Notes: generated from the letters alone by a model not told the origin. Shown: positions 35,270 to 47,812, numbered from the stretch's first letter. The stretch is DNA of 64,000 nt from Hermatobates lingyangjiaoensis (GCA_026182355.1 JAPFBL010000104.1:310001-374000), one strand, 5' to 3'. Made by a program: numbers and translations.

Positions 35270-35875
35270 TTTGCTGTTATTGAAAATTCAAGATTTTTTT
35301 TTATAAATTCCTAATTTTTTGTTCCATTTTTGGTCAAATGTTCATGATTTTTTAATGAGCCGTTTAGCGTCAAAAAACATTTTTTGAAAACAGAAATCGT
35401 AATTTAACACCCCTTTGGTCAATGTAATTTTAAAAAGAATTATCCCAAATCATTCTCCATACAATGTCCTATTTTTAAGCATAGTTTCACTTTGATCCGT
35501 CAAACGGTATAGCTTGTATTGCTCTCACAAGCTTTCAGATTGAATTATAAGTTAAAATTTTTACATATATTGAAAAAAAAATATTTTCCTTTGCTTTAAA
35601 TTTCTGAGTATATTTTTCGCATTTGTAAGATAATGCCAAAATTTCAAAACTCTAGAGTTAGCAGTTTAGGAGAAAAAATGATTTCCAAAAACCGGTTTTT
35701 GGTAACAAGCAATTCTAACACACTCACCCACCCACACACATACGAGTACACACAAATACCATCGAAAAAACTTAATAAAACGACTTTTGTGACCTCAAAA
35801 TATGTAATTCCGGCAAAATCTCGAGATGGAATTTTTTCATGATCGCTATACTTTACTTATAGTAAAGTAAGAAAG
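35270..35875 (+). repeat. Dispersed repeat family D2, copy 1
   Basis: Direct-orientation match to 45,065-45,776: gttccatttttggtcaaa, aatgagcygtttagcgtcaa, gatccgtcaaacggt, aaactctagrgtta. Ends in the dyad tactttacttatagtaaagt. A block of about 120 bases present in copy 2 is missing here after ccggtttttgg. Class unknown; the terminal dyad could be an element end. Confidence 0.75.
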
Positions 35876-36546
35876 GTGTGCACTTTAGATAACATTTCAA
35901 TATTTTAGGACATAAAGCTAATATATAAACGCGAAACTTTTTAGTATTATTTATTTAGAAGGTTAACTCTTTTTAAGAGTTGCAAAAATAAGAGAACTGA
36001 CGAGAAAAACTACAACAAAGAAGAGGACCAGAAGTATGTCTGTTATGTTCTTTATAAAGGTCTTATTTAAGCCGCCTCCCTTTAAAAAGAAGCAAGGTTA
36101 AAGTTGTAGTGAACAGGCTGTTTACCATATCTCCATTGTTTGTATAGGAGTTTGCATGTACACAAGGGTGTAGTAGCAGCAGTGGACTGTTCTTCACAAC
36201 TCCTCCCTTGTCTTGTAACTATATATTATTTATAAATAAATAATACACATAAATCTGCTATAAAGGAACAAAATTACTAAACAAATAACGAACTTCTTAA
36301 ACCATTGACAAATGACCACTTGTTCTTTTGAAAGATCTTAGTTTTTTTTTCCATTACATATTGTGGTTGTGGTTTGGACGTTAAAAATACTTGAAATGCA
36401 TGGGAGGGGGGGGGGGGTGACTTTGTTGAATAATTTTGTAAACCAAAATAAAATATTAATAACTCAAGAGTAATTAAAAGTGGTAAAGTAAAGTAAATCT
36501 GAAGCATTTATGAAACAGACTCGCTTTAAAGCTGATAGAGCATATA
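35876..36546. other. Intergenic DNA, no gene seen
   Basis: AT-rich with a G-run at 36,402-36,417. It ends at the hAT target duplication. Confidence 0.5.
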
Positions 36547-37298
36547 CTCTAGGACAGGGCTTCTTAAACTGTGGGTCGCGACCCCCAGGGGGGTCGCGAG
36601 ACTACTGAAAGGGGGTCGCAAAGATCTGACACTTTTCAATCATTATAAATAAAATTTTAAAATTATTATACACACTACGTACAAATATAAATACAAATAA
36701 AAATCATACAAAATACTATTGTAGATTTATTATAACTATTTTTTTAAAAAAGTGGCAATGCAAAACTGTTATGCAGGGCCTATAAATTAAAATATGGAAG
36801 TAGCATTTAAAATAATAAATACAACGCGCTCCTCGATTTTCAACTGAACGTTCGACTTTGATGTCTGGCCGCCGGCGTCAGTGTTTGCAAGATAACTTAG
36901 TGATTATAAGTACCCAGACGCCGCGTCGCCTTGCTTACACATACAATACGGAAGCATAATCAAGCTAGGCTAGGCGAATCGGCATATTATTTTTATAAAA
37001 GAATAATAAAAAAAAATAAATGAAAGCTTCTTTTTCGGCGTCTTTGTGATACGGTGCCTTTGTGTGCTGCACACTTTGAACACGCCATGCGTCGGGGTTG
37101 ATCTGATCGTAATTTGTTGTCATTGCACTGGTAAAGATTCGAGTGTAGTTATTTTTCTGTTTGTACTTCAGTTTGGACTCAGCTTTGTCTTCGTAGTGAC
37201 ATGTGTGTATTTACTATGTAATTTTCAGTTGGTGTTTTTAATTATTACGTTAAAGTTCAACTACATTTTGTTTAATTATTTATTATTATTTAACCATC

Positions 37299-39124
37299 AT
37301 GGATAAATGGCTAATTAAAATTCCAACTAATAAGTCTGCCAAGCCGTCACAACCAAGTTGCAGTGCTTCAAATCCGACTTCTAGCAAAACAGAAAAAAGA
37401 AAATATGACGAATCATATTTGCAGCATGGCTTCACATGCTCTTTCTTCTCACAACAATGAAGAACAACCAGTGTGCTTAATTTGCAAAGAAGTTTTGGCT
37501 GCAGAAAGCATGAAACCGTCAAAACTGCAGCGACATTTGAATACTAAACATGCAACGTCATCAAAAAAGCCAATAGAATATTGGGCGTCTTTTGCAAACA
37601 TCAAATAAAGAAAAGAACACTTTGGAGAAGTATGTTACTTTGAATGATAAATATCTATTGGCATCGTATGAAGTTTCGTATTCATACGAAACAAAGCCCT
37701 TTACTATTGGAGAGCAGCTTTTACTACCTGCAGCTATAAGAATGTCTGAAATTGTTCATGGAAAACAGTATGCTGCTGAAATTCGTAAAATTCCATTATC
37801 AAATGACACTGTGTCCAAAAGAATTTCAGACATTAGGAATGATCAATTTCAACAGCTTCTTATGAGGCTTAAAGACAGCTCAAAGTTTGCAATACAACTG
37901 GACGAGTCGACAGACATTTCAAAAATGACACAGTTGTTACTTTTTGTAAGATATATTTATGAGGGAAGCATTCATGAAGATATACTGTTTTGTCGTCCTC
38001 TAGAAAGTCATACTCGTGGAAAAGATATATATAAAAAAGTAAATGAGTTATTTGAAAAAGAAGGATTAAATTGGAAAAATTGTGTTGGTGTGTGCACGGA
38101 CGGTGTTGCAGCAATGACCGGACAAGATCTTGGTTTTACAGCATTTGTTAAAGCTGGAAATGATCATATTACATTTACACATTGTATGATTCACCGAGAG
38201 GCACTTGTTGTTAAAAAAATTGCACCAGAATTAAACACTGTGTTTTTTGATGCAGTCAAAATCATTAACTTTATTAAAAGTCGAGCACTTTAATAAATAG
38301 TCGATTGTTTAAAAATTTGTGCATTGATATGGATTCGGATTATACAAGTTTATTGCTACATGCTGAAGTTAGGTGGCTATCAAGAGGTCGAAGTTTGAAA
38401 CGATTATTAACTTTAAAAGATGAAGTTCTTATATTTCTAACAGAGCAAAATTCTAATTTGGCAGATTATTTTCACGATAATTTATGGCTTCTCAAGCTAT
38501 GCTATTTGGCAGATATTTTTGATAAAATCAATGATATGAATTTATCAATGCAGGGAGTCTGCGTTAATAATTTATGTTAAAAAATAAACTTGAGGCCTTT
38601 GTTAAAAAATTCTTATATGGAAGAACAGAGTGGAAAGTGGATCGCTCGAAATGTTTCCATTTACTGACGAGTATATAATTAGTAACAATATTTCAAAAAA
38701 ATATACTCCTATAACACAAATTATAGTTAATCATTTGAAGGATATGGAAGTTTACATGCATAGGTATTTTCCCAATGATATCGATACACAACAATGGATT
38801 TGTAATCCATTTTCAATTGAAATGGAAGAGATTAATTTTTTAAACTTAAAAGCACAAGAAGAATTTGCCGAATTAACAAGTGATACTACCTTGCGACTCA
38901 GATTTTCTCAAGTGCCTGTGCATGAATTTTGGATAGAAATCAAATCAGAATATCCCCTACTATCGGAAATGGCAATGAACAAATTACTGCCATTTTGTAC
39001 AACATATTTATGCGAATCAGCCTTTTCCACATTAACTTACATAAAATCAAAATGCCGTTCAACTTTAATAAACGTTGAAAATTTATTACAATCTGCACTA
39101 ACTCAAATTGAGCCTATTTGTTGA
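37299..39124 (+). pseudogene. hAT transposase, BED-finger type (ZBED5/SCAND3-like), frameshifted
   Basis: The enzyme excises and inserts hAT elements by a DDE/RNase H-fold mechanism. From ATG 37,299: MDKWLIKI..., KYDESYLQHGFTC, then a shift near 37,440; a BED-type zinc finger CLICK...KLQRHLNTKHA (about 37,470-37,560); a shift near 37,600; the catalytic core with FAIQLDESTDIS, CTDGVAAMTG and HCMIHREALVVKK (about 37,880-38,210); a 4-base insertion at about 38,291; HAEVRWLSRGRSLKRL; two more shifts at about 38,574 and 38,625; and the hATC dimerisation region with YLCESAFSTL and IKSKCR to a stop at 39,122-39,124. Five frame breaks but little other decay suggest fairly recent inactivation. Family closest to transposases that gave rise to ZBED5 and SCAND3 domains. 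Confidence 0.92.
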
Positions 39125-39199
39125 TTTAATTATTTGTGTAAAAATAAACAATCACATCCGTCACATTAATATTGTTTGATGTTAATAATATGTTTTTAT

Positions 39200-39325
39200 T
39201 AAAAAAATTGTTACAAAAGTTTATTTTTTCTATTGAATATATAGATATAGTTTTATGCTTTCTTATAAAAAAATTGTTACAAAAGTTTATTTTTTCTATT
39301 GAATATATATATATATAGTTGTATG
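39200..39325. repeat. 66-bp tandem duplication in hAT 3' end
   Basis: aaaaaaattgttacaaaag and the following ttattttttctattgaatat occur twice, 66 bases apart, between the transposase stop and the right terminus. Confidence 0.85.
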
Positions 39326-39569
39326 TCATTATATTTATTGTGTTTTATTACGACCGATATCCCATCAACGTTTCCAATTATATATATGTGAAATGAATGG
39401 GTACGTATTCTTTAATCCTTATTTTATTTACATTGTAAAATAGTGCGATATTACATCTACATCTACGGTTAATATATATTTCATTATATGGAGGAGGGGG
39501 TCGTTTAAAATTTCCTAAGCTTGAAGGGGGTCACTATATAAAAAAGTTTAAGAAGCCCTGCTCTAGGAA

Positions 39570-42500
39570 GAATAATGAACTTAGATTGTTACAGAGTCCG
39601 AATAATCTCTGTGGCACAGCAACCATTGAATGGCATTTTTCTGGTTCAATTTCAGTGTAGTATTTTTGAATAGATATTAACAAATTCACTCAAAATGCCC
39701 AATCAGTAAATTTAAAAGAAGATAAAAGAAGATACATTGTAAATATTACTAAATATTTTTTTACTAAAGTTCAAGAATTTCTTATAAAATGTTGAAACAA
39801 TATAATATATAAGCTGCTCAAATAATGTACAGCTATTTTAGGAATGGTGAGAAAAGGGTGCATTATTAGGGTTGAAGAAGTGCACTGGAAAGGCTTAGCT
39901 ACAAATGGGTATGTTGAGAAGAAATGCTTTCCGGGATCTAGGTGTAGATATGGAGGGAATCTCTGCAGAAGCTGAAGAGGGCTTGATCCAAGAGCCGACG
40001 CTGATTGAAGCCACTTGGTAAACCCCTGCTCCAATATTCTAAATGCCCCCATTTCCCTTCAGATTAACCTCGCTATATTTATTTTATCTGTATACTCAAA
40101 ATAAAAGTAAATAACTCAAGAATATGTTATACCATTAGCATTTTCTTGAGAATATTCCTTATTTCGTAACACATAACATAAATGATGACACCATAGATTT
40201 AAAAAAAAAAAATAATTTGTTATAAGACAAACAGTTTAAGTGCCACCTTATAAATTTCTTATATTCACTAATCTTAGATAAGTTAATATATTGTTAATTT
40301 ATCTATTTGTTAACTAGCTAGTCGAAATCATCGTCACGTTAACTTCAGGAACATATCAATGCTTTAATAAATACCTTCCCCAAAGATTTCTTTAGTTGAC
40401 CGGCATACAAAATTACATTGATTATATTTTCACTACTTCATTAACTAACACTGTCTAGCACTTATTCTTCTGAAGTGTTCCTCCTCTGCTGTCAGTTACT
40501 CTATATGAACTTTAGATGATATTTTATAGCATAATCTGAGATAACACCAAACTAGATCAATCTAGATGATTAATACCATTCAAAATCCATGGAGTATGAA
40601 AAGCAAGTTATGACATATTATAGATAATTTTTTTAATAATATTCGATTCACTTTATTTTAAACCAGTAATTTAATATATAAATAATAGTTTTTTTAAGTC
40701 ATTTTATTTGACACTAAATAGATTCATTGATTTAAAATAAAAATAATGAACTATAAACTTGAACATTGACAACACAAAGCACTGATGGGGTTGTGAAGTT
40801 TAATGATTTTTACTTCCTTCTTAATTCGAACTCCAAAGCTCTCCACCTCGATGACTCGGTTTTATTGATTTTTAGTTCAGTAAACATATTTCACAGTGAG
40901 CAATTCATTGATCTTGGAGGCAGAAATGAAAGATGGTGTATTGTTCAATTAATCTAGTTTAGACGCAGACTTTGTGCGGCGAGGGTTCCAGAGGACATGT
41001 GCGACACACATCAGTTCCCTTATATCCTTCATTCCTACTACGACAATAAAGTCAAATTACTATCAACCCTGCTCTTGGAGAGTTGCTGTCACACTCATCA
41101 ATGTATCCTTTCAAGTACTCTATTAATCATGAATAAGGATTGACAAGAAATCTTTTTTGCACATTTTTATTCAGTCGGTCATTTTCTTCTCCCTTGTGGG
41201 AGGGGGTGAGAGAGAACGCTGTTCTAAAGTGCTGTTTAGATATAAATTCTTACACCCTCGTCTCTGACGTAGTGTTCACAGTGATGCTACTGACTCAACT
41301 GTTTCGATGCAGTCATCAGGAAGACCTTTGTTCTAAATACCTAAGTGAGCTATTATCACTAATGTCATCCTAGATACTTCCTTCACCCCTGTTATCGTCA
41401 TCTTGAGGTTGGGGTCGGATATGGTTTTTGACCTGTACAAGGTAAATAATTTTGCTGTTACAGTGTGATAACCAGCATATTTTTTTTACAAGTCTGTTGC
41501 ATATAAACAAGGAGAGCCAGTGCCTGAACCAGTAGCAATACATCTTCTGTTCGACACAAATCTTGGCCACCTACCTGTACTCTTCAAATTAGGCTTGACT
41601 ACAGAAAAAATACGCCTTTCCTGTGTAAGGGGATTTCTGCTTAGTAAATTTCAAATGCAAAAGCTAATGTAAGAGTAGGTTTCACCTATTTTATCAAGCA
41701 TTGTTGAAACAAAACTTTTACACTGAAGCGCTTAGTGCTTACAACACTTACTCAATGCAATATAACAAAACTTTATTAAAAACTTTTGTATTTCTGAGTA
41801 AAGTAAAGGCAGAGTAATCTGTAAACTTTAGACTTGACACAATCATGTTGATTATGATTTTGATGGGTGCCGATTCTGAACTCAAGAGTTAAATTGAAAA
41901 CTCTGCTAACTGCGTTAGTCACGGCTGCGCGGCTCACTGATAATTCACTTTAAGCGATTCATGCCTTCATTATATTAGGGTCTCCCTCCAACATCATTAG
42001 TCGTAAGTTCTACCCGTCATCAAAATCCTTCTTACAATTCTCCTATATGTTCCCAAAATGAGATTTACACTTTTACAGTTTGACAGAAGATTCTATATTC
42101 AACGCAGGATTAACATTGCTAATATAATTTAAAACTAAAATACAACGTATGAAGTTTTAACAGTAAGTGTGCACAATATTCAACAAAAAAATTAAAGAAT
42201 ATGATAAACACTTAGATAGACTATTGATACCAACATCTTTGTTACAAAAAAAGGCTTTATTAAATACATTGAAAAACGTTTTACTAAAAACAGTGAAACT
42301 GAAGAGAAATATTTATGAATTTTCACTAACTTACTAGTTTCAATGTTTATTCAATGCATTTCTAATACTTTATATTATAAATGCAGTGTAAATGGGTTTA
42401 TAACAAACATTTTGTAAACAACTAAAGGTTGTACGGTTAAACTGAACAGAAAGACGTTTGACATATGTATCAATGGTATAGAAAACAACTGCATTTATTT

Positions 42501-43869
42501 TGGCCATAGGCACAGCATTATAACGCACTTAATGACAAAACTTGTAGTTAATTATTCTTAATTTTTATTATTCTACCAATTTGTAATTTGTATTCATTAT
42601 TTTAACAATATGGATATTACATAAAACTTTATTTATGTTTCTGGAACACTATGAGTATGAAATGCACCGACATTGGATATAATTGTATTTGCGGAAACTT
42701 ATTCTATCATGAGTAAATACTATACAATAAATTATTGCATAGCTATTGAGTTAAAATGATTAAACTTCACCTGCGTATAGTTGTTCGATACACTTACCTT
42801 CTTTTTACTAATAAATATCTTAGCCAAAATAAGCAGTAAAACATAAAAAAGATTATTTAAAAAAATTGAAATAAATAATAATTAAAGAAGGCAATATGAC
42901 AAGGCAAGCACATCTCGTGCTGTAGGTCTTTCTTAACGTCTCTTTAAGTTCGATATTATTTTTTAAATGACTAAATGTTGACAGTACAGCTTTACTTTCG
43001 CAATATAATGATTTACCCTCTGTATGAACTATAGAGGGATGTAATATTTATTTCTCAGTTACATTTTTAACGAATGTTGAATATTTAACCGAAATAGACG
43101 TTTTCGGGCCCCCTTAATCTCATAATATGGTTTTCGTAATTGATCTGCCACTAGTGTGTGTGTGTGTGTGTGCACGTGCATGTGTGAACGTTTTTATCTG
43201 TATGTGAACAGGGTATCTGAAAAAAAGAAAGAAATGTTATCACTCTAATAATTAAGGGTACTATGTCTATCAAAATTCTGACTTTTGTAAATTGGTTGAA
43301 ATATGTTTACACTATTTGATTAAACTCTCTGCGGTTAGCTTTATAGTTGATATTTGATATAGGTGTTAAAAGAACAGTAAACTGGCATTTGCTTTATGCA
43401 GGTGTAGATGATAAGTATTAAATGTATGGTTAATTCAAATCTATGTATATTGGATATAATTAGCAATTAATTAATACAACTTTTTTTAATGAAATTCATT
43501 AGCAAATATTTAAGTTTATGTAGATGAATGTTGAAATCTAATCAAATATACATGATGCATTATTATACTTTAGTTTTGACAACAAATATGCATACAGATT
43601 AAGAAACCGTTTAATTATTAAATATATGCTGTTTGATAACACCTGTTTGTTACGAATATCATAAAACTGCAATAGCGTCTCGCTAGAACTTTCTTTTGCT
43701 TAGTAAGTTATATATCACTAACAGAGCATATATTCACCATTTTGAGAGTGGAATAAGAAGTAGCCCTTTGTTTCTTAGTAATAGCTTATAGGTAAACAGT
43801 GACTGTTTGGCTTTCATCATTATTAAATATTAATCTAGTTAAAGTAGAGTTATAAGAATTGATTATTCA
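39570..43869. other. Long intergenic stretch, no gene seen
   Basis: Open frames at 39,771-40,052 (minus, 93 codons), 40,766-40,957 and 41,140-41,373 (plus) show no domain or plausible splice framing. A (GT)n microsatellite lies at 43,152-43,172. A weak hammerhead-like motif is at 41,290-41,332 (minus). Confidence 0.5.
41290..41332 (-). ncRNA. Weak hammerhead-like motif
   Basis: The minus strand has CTGATGA then ctgcatc and GAAACAGTT. Stem II is poor and the segment after GAAA is not palindromic. The wording resembles the stronger motifs, so it may be a fossil; listed for completeness. Confidence 0.2.
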
Positions 43870-44250
43870 GTTTGTCGCCTTCGAGCTTACTGCTCTCAGA
43901 TGTGACTGTTTTGAGGCAGCCAGTGAAAGAGTCTGTGAAGCGGGAAAAGCAGCTCAAAGGGGGCCATGTGTCAGCCTCTGTTCTCCTCAAGTGTAAATTT
44001 AACAGGATTGCTCGGTTGAACGGGAGGCAACAAGACGTGTTTGCTGCCTTGCCTGTGGAATCCTTATGAGAATATCGAGCAAGAATTTGGAAACAACAAA
44101 GGCAGGTAGCAGGGAATCAGACACGGGGTTCTGCCTCGAGCTCGCGCTATGGCTTTGTCATTAAACAACGCAGCACTCTTCACTGCACTCCCGCCTTTCC
44201 ACTACTTCTAACACACATCAGTTCTCCCCCTTTGCTTCCAATAACACTTT
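43870..44250. other. GC-richer island, unclassified
   Basis: A 65-codon plus-strand frame (43,872-44,069) containing RQPVKESVKREKQLKGG lies in locally GC-rich DNA that continues to about 44,250. I recognise no domain, element end or tRNA head. Could be an old element or an exon. Confidence 0.25.
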
Positions 44251-44599
44251 CACATCGGTAGCCAAATCATCATAGAAGAACGTCTCTTAATTTTTGGGTG
44301 CATTTATCTCAATCCAATGTGGCAGTCTAAGTCTTCTTGAATTATTTAACATAAAAAAACCAGCACCACATAAACTACTTTTAATGTCCAAAACAGAACC
44401 TACTCATTTAACAGTAGATTGCCTAAGGAAGTCATTTTGACTCTTTTTCAATTTCAATTAAAAAAAAATTATGTATACAATGACACAGCTTCCTAAAATT
44501 TGTGACTTTTTGTAGAACACAAAAGTGCGTTTACAAACCATTGTAGTTTCCTCCTGTTACTTCATTTCCGATATATAAATACATGTTATAACTCCATTG

Positions 44600-44800
44600 C
44601 CAAAAAGCAGTCATTTTGATTACTTGGGAATTTTAAATAATTAAATGACTTTTATTTATGGATTTCTTATATCGGTTACTTAACCTCCTTCTGCATTGAA
44701 TATTTAAGTCAAATATTCAAATTTCAATCAAGAAAATACTCTTATTTTGTCTGAAAAACATCATAAACATCGAAAAAAACATGTTGTTTTAAGTTGATTT
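44600..44800 (+). repeat. Dispersed repeat D1 fragment
   Basis: Shares ctgcattgaatatttaa and ttattttgtctgaaaaac with 34,565-34,630. Short and diverged. Confidence 0.45.
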
Positions 44801-44811
44801 ATAATTAATTT

Positions 44812-45001
44812 AGGATCAATGATCAAACCAGAATAAGAAATGGGAAAACAAGACTAAGATTTTATTTGATGATTTTTTACAATGTTTACATTAACTTAGA
44901 AATTTTTTGAGCAAATCCTCAAATTCTAGTCTAATTTTATCTCAGTGGATTCGCTCAAAAAATTTTTAAGTTAATGTAAACATTGTAAAAAAACATCAAA
45001 A
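44812..45001. repeat. Truncated PLE tail joined to an inverted repeat
   Basis: Bases 44,815-44,862 match the terminal block of the GACT-family tail (gatcaaaccagaataagaaa, tgggaaaacaagactaag) and stop just before the hammerhead core. Immediately after is an inverted repeat, 44,866-44,924 with 44,942-45,001 (tttttacaatgtttacatta). Confidence 0.75.
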
Positions 45002-45064
45002 ATTCGACCAGTATAGCAGGTGATCCCTTAGTCCAGGATAAACAGTTTTTATAGGTTTATTGCT

Positions 45065-45776
45065 CATTATCGTTATTGAAATTTCATGAAATTTTTTATG
45101 AATTGCGAATTGTTTGTTCCATTTTTGGTCAAATTTTCATCATTTTTTAATGAGCTGTTTAGCGTCAAAAAACATTTCCTGAAAACAGAAATCGTACTTT
45201 AACGCTTTTTTGGTGAATGTAAGTTTGAAACAAAATATCTCATCTCATTTTCCATAGAATGGTCTATTTTAAGGTATAGTTTCATTTTTATCCGTCAAAC
45301 GGTGTGGCTTGTATAGCTCTCACAAGCTTTGAGATTGAATTATAAGTAAAAAATTTTACATTTTATTGTAAAAAAAAATATTTCCCGTTGTTTTAAAATT
45401 CTGAATATATTTTTCGTTTGTAACCTCAAAGATAATACCCTAATTTCAAAACTCTAGGGTTATCAATGTAGGAGAAAAAAATGTTTTTTAAAAAACGGTT
45501 TTTGGCAAAAAAATGACTTTCCCATACTTAATTCTTCTCAAACAATAGGGATCTTCTACACTTTGAGACCCATTTTTGTTTAAAACATCAACTTGATTCA
45601 TCTAAGATTCTGGACCGTAGCGTGGTAACAAGCAATGCTAAAACACCCACAGACACAGAGACATCATTGAAAAAACTTCATAAAATGACTTTTGGGACCT
45701 CAAAACATATAATTCTGTCAAAATCTCGAGAACGAATTTTTTTACAATCACTATACTTTACTTATAGTAAAGTAAA
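45065..45776 (+). repeat. Dispersed repeat family D2, copy 2
   Basis: Fuller copy of the repeat at 35,270, including the extra block about 45,510-45,625 (aacaatagggatcttctaca). Ends with ctatactttacttatagtaa then agtaa. It abuts the piggyBac remnant. Confidence 0.75.
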
Positions 45777-45799
45777 AATGTTATGAGACTATTCAGTTT

Positions 45800-46217
45800 T
45801 ATAACAAAACAACATTTAGAGGTGATATGGCAGATCAAACGGCCAGAGAATACACAGTAAAATCTAGTTCTCGTAGATGGTCCCTCCAAATATTTTCAAT
45901 ATTTTAGATTTGGCTGGTATAAATGCTTTGATATTTTGCAAAGAAGCGATAGGAATATAAATACAATGAAAGCAGTTCTTATTTTAATTAGCAAGACAGC
46001 TTAGCATTGTCTACAGAGTTGCAGAGAGAAAAATTTATCAGAACATGAAGATCCACAAAAATCAAGTCCAAGATCATCAAATAAAATTAATTCTAACAAT
46101 AGGAAAATTTTCCAAGTACGACTTAGCCACATCAACAAACCGAATAATGTATGTGAAAAATGTCAACACTATGTTTGCGGAAGATGTACACCAAACCCCA
46201 AGCACTGTAAACTTTAG
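45800..46217 (+). pseudogene. piggyBac-like transposase C-terminal remnant
   Basis: piggyBac transposases cut and paste at TTAA sites. The plus strand reads YNKTTFRGDMADQTAREYTV, then SRRWSLQIFS, a one-base shift, ILDLAGINALIFCKE, a gap with stops, then RKNLSEHEDPQ-like residues and a Cys-rich end NVCEKCQHYVCGRC...KHCKL to TAG at 46,215. The order D-x-x-D-x-Y-x-K-RRW, LDLAGINA, then CxxC-x4-CxxC matches the end of the transposase and its zinc-binding tail. The first two thirds are absent. No TTAA-bounded inverted ends were recognised. Confidence 0.7.
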
Positions 46218-46554
46218 TGAATAATAATCATTTTGAAGACATGTATTTCATGTTTTACAGTAGTCGATGCCAACAGGAGCATATTATTTTGTATTCGTAA
46301 ATCTACAGATGCTTTAGATTACAGACTATACAGTAAGATTTTTACTTACATTGGGTGCAGGTTCGCCGTGAACTATGCAAACCAATTGCGCCTCATAACC
46401 TTCTCCAGAGTGAACCCAACTTCTCTCCACTTCAATCTCTGGTGGATCTACAAAAAGCAACAACAATGTTTTAGAAACTCTAATAAAGGTATACATAAAA
46501 AGATTAATTAATTATGTTTGAATGTAGTACTAAGTATAGATGCTAGTCTTGAGG

Positions 46555-46558
46555 GATC
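46555..46558. repeat. Target site duplication GATC, left
   Basis: GATC immediately precedes the left LTR and recurs right after the right LTR (47,988-47,991). Four bases suits the Ty3/gypsy class. Confidence 0.7.
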
Positions 46559-46733
46559 TTTGGTAGAAGAGCGTGGTTAATTGAATAACAAAGTACATTT
46601 TTATATCAGTTTTGTTTTAATAGCACTTGTCAAAACACACAATGAAAACTCGGATAACAAATTAATTGCAACATTTCTTCAACCTCGATCAGCTGTTCCT
46701 CCAGGTTACCTAAGTCACAGTGTTGTCCCCACA
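46559..46733 (-). repeat. 3' LTR
   Basis: Minus-strand start TGTGGGGACAACACTG, end CTTCTACCAAA. Same sequence as the other LTR. The pol reading frame runs into it and stops at VTGRGVCGDNTVT. Confidence 0.85.
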
Positions 46734-46950
46734 GACTCCTCTCCCAGTGACAACGCTCAAATATTTCCGTGGAAAATGAACCACGCGGCCACTGCGAGTA
46801 CGTCTGACATGGTCGGATGAAGCCGGTGATGATGGCAGAGCTGTATCAGGTGGTGGCTGTGTCTTGGCAGGAGAAACTATTGGGTCGGATACCTGAGGCT
46901 TTTCTGGAGTGGAGTCATCAGATGTCCAGTTGTATTAAAATTGGGTTATT
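46693..46950 (-). pseudogene. Retrotransposon pol C-terminal end
   Basis: The minus strand reads WTSDDSTPEKPQVSDPIV, a Pro/Ser-rich linker, then RRTRSGRVVHFPRKYLSVV and a stop inside the LTR. The TRSGR-x-VHFP-x-Y motif is the typical tail after the integrase of Ty3/gypsy pol. Upstream, the frame is lost within a minisatellite whose unit looks derived from this linker (TSDDSTP). Confidence 0.8.
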
Positions 46951-47520
46951 AGTTAGTAATTCCGAGGAGTTAAGATGTCTTGGGCTTGAATAACCAGGTG
47001 TAGAATTACCGTGGTGTTGAAGTTACAAGATTTCAGTTGGAAATTTTAGTTGATTTGTCCTGGATTTGAGTTACCAGTTTGTTGAGTTGTTCTGGAGTTA
47101 AGTTACCAGGTATTTAGTAGTTCTGGAGTTGAGTTACCAGTTTGTTGAGTTGTTCTGGAGTTAAGTTACCAGGTATTTAGTAGTTCTGGAGTTGAGTTAC
47201 CAGATGTTGAGTTGTCCTGGATTTGAGTTACCAGTTTGTTGAGTTGTTCTGGAGTTGAGTTACCAGATGTTTAGTAGTTCTGGAGTTGAGTTACCAGATG
47301 TTGAGTTGTCCTGGAGTTGAGTTACCAGATGTTTAGTAGTTCTGGAGTTGAGTTACCAGATGTTGAGTTGTCCTGGATTTGAGTTACCAGTTTGTTGAGT
47401 TGTTCTGGAGTTGAGTTACCAGATGTTGAGTTGTCCTCAGCCAGATGCTGAATTGGTCTGGCGGTGAATTCCCAGGTGCTTAGTTGTTCTGGAGGTGTAT
47501 TCCCAGGTGTTGAGTTGTCA
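46905..47520. repeat. Minisatellite, 31-33 bp units, inside the LTR element
   Basis: About 15-18 imperfect units of the type ctggagttgagttaccag plus a variable spacer (atgttgagttgtc, atgtttagtagtt, tttgttgagttgtt). Two spacer types alternate. The minus-strand unit reads as Asn/Ser/Thr/Pro codons in one frame and resembles the pol linker at 46,905-46,935. Units of 31 do not keep frame. Confidence 0.85.
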
Positions 47521-47529
47521 CAAATAAGT

Positions 47530-47795
47530 TCCTTGTCTTTCTTAAGTCGGATGGATTCAAATTTGTGAGATCATGCCTTAGACTTCTTGAAAGCATTTAA
47601 ATCCTCATCCAGTTGTTCAAGATCTGCGATGGGATCAAATGAAATAGTAGACGAACTGTTGAGCATTGGATAATTTTTTTTTTTTTTTTTTTTTTGAAAA
47701 GAATGCTAGAGGTTGAAGAACATTACCAGAAACTTGTTGTAGAGAAGTTCCTCCAGCTGTGTATGCTTCAACTATGAATAGAATAGCAAATTTAT
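47530..47795 (-). pseudogene. Pol fragment, RT/RNase H junction
   Basis: The minus strand just after the primer site reads VEAYTAGGTSLQQVSGNVLQ then PLAFFSKK, the start of a Ty3/gypsy RNase H region, interrupted by an A-run of about 24 (47,669-47,693). Then come NSSSTISFDPIADLEQLDED and a stop. The A-run may mark a template switch or slippage. Confidence 0.6.
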
Positions 47796-47811
47796 CACGT
47801 CGGGGTCACCA
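47794..47811 (-). promoter_or_regulatory. Primer-binding site for tRNA-Trp
   Basis: The minus strand TGGTGACCCCGACGTGAT is complementary to the 3' end of insect tRNA-Trp including CCA, one base after the 5' LTR. It would prime minus-strand DNA synthesis. Confidence 0.8.
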
Positions 47812-47812
47812 A

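Larger units (their letters stand above)
36555..39560 (+). mobile_element. hAT transposon, complete ends, dead
   Basis: The terminal inverted repeats are cagggcttcttaaact at the left and its reverse complement at the right. They are flanked by a perfect 8-bp target duplication CTCTAGGA (36,547-36,554 and 39,561-39,568), the hAT signature. Subterminal gggggtcgc motifs occur at both ends. The 3,006-base element carries one transposase gene on the plus strand, broken by several shifts. Confidence 0.95.

Noticed and set aside
26701..36417. Runs of C or G (26,701; 31,672; 32,917; 36,402) as regulatory G-quadruplex sites
   Set aside because: Single homopolymers, more likely slippage or assembly-prone tracts; no conserved spacing or gene start nearby.
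37869..38114. Minus-strand frame inside the hAT transposase
   Set aside because: Shadow of the transposase coding strand.
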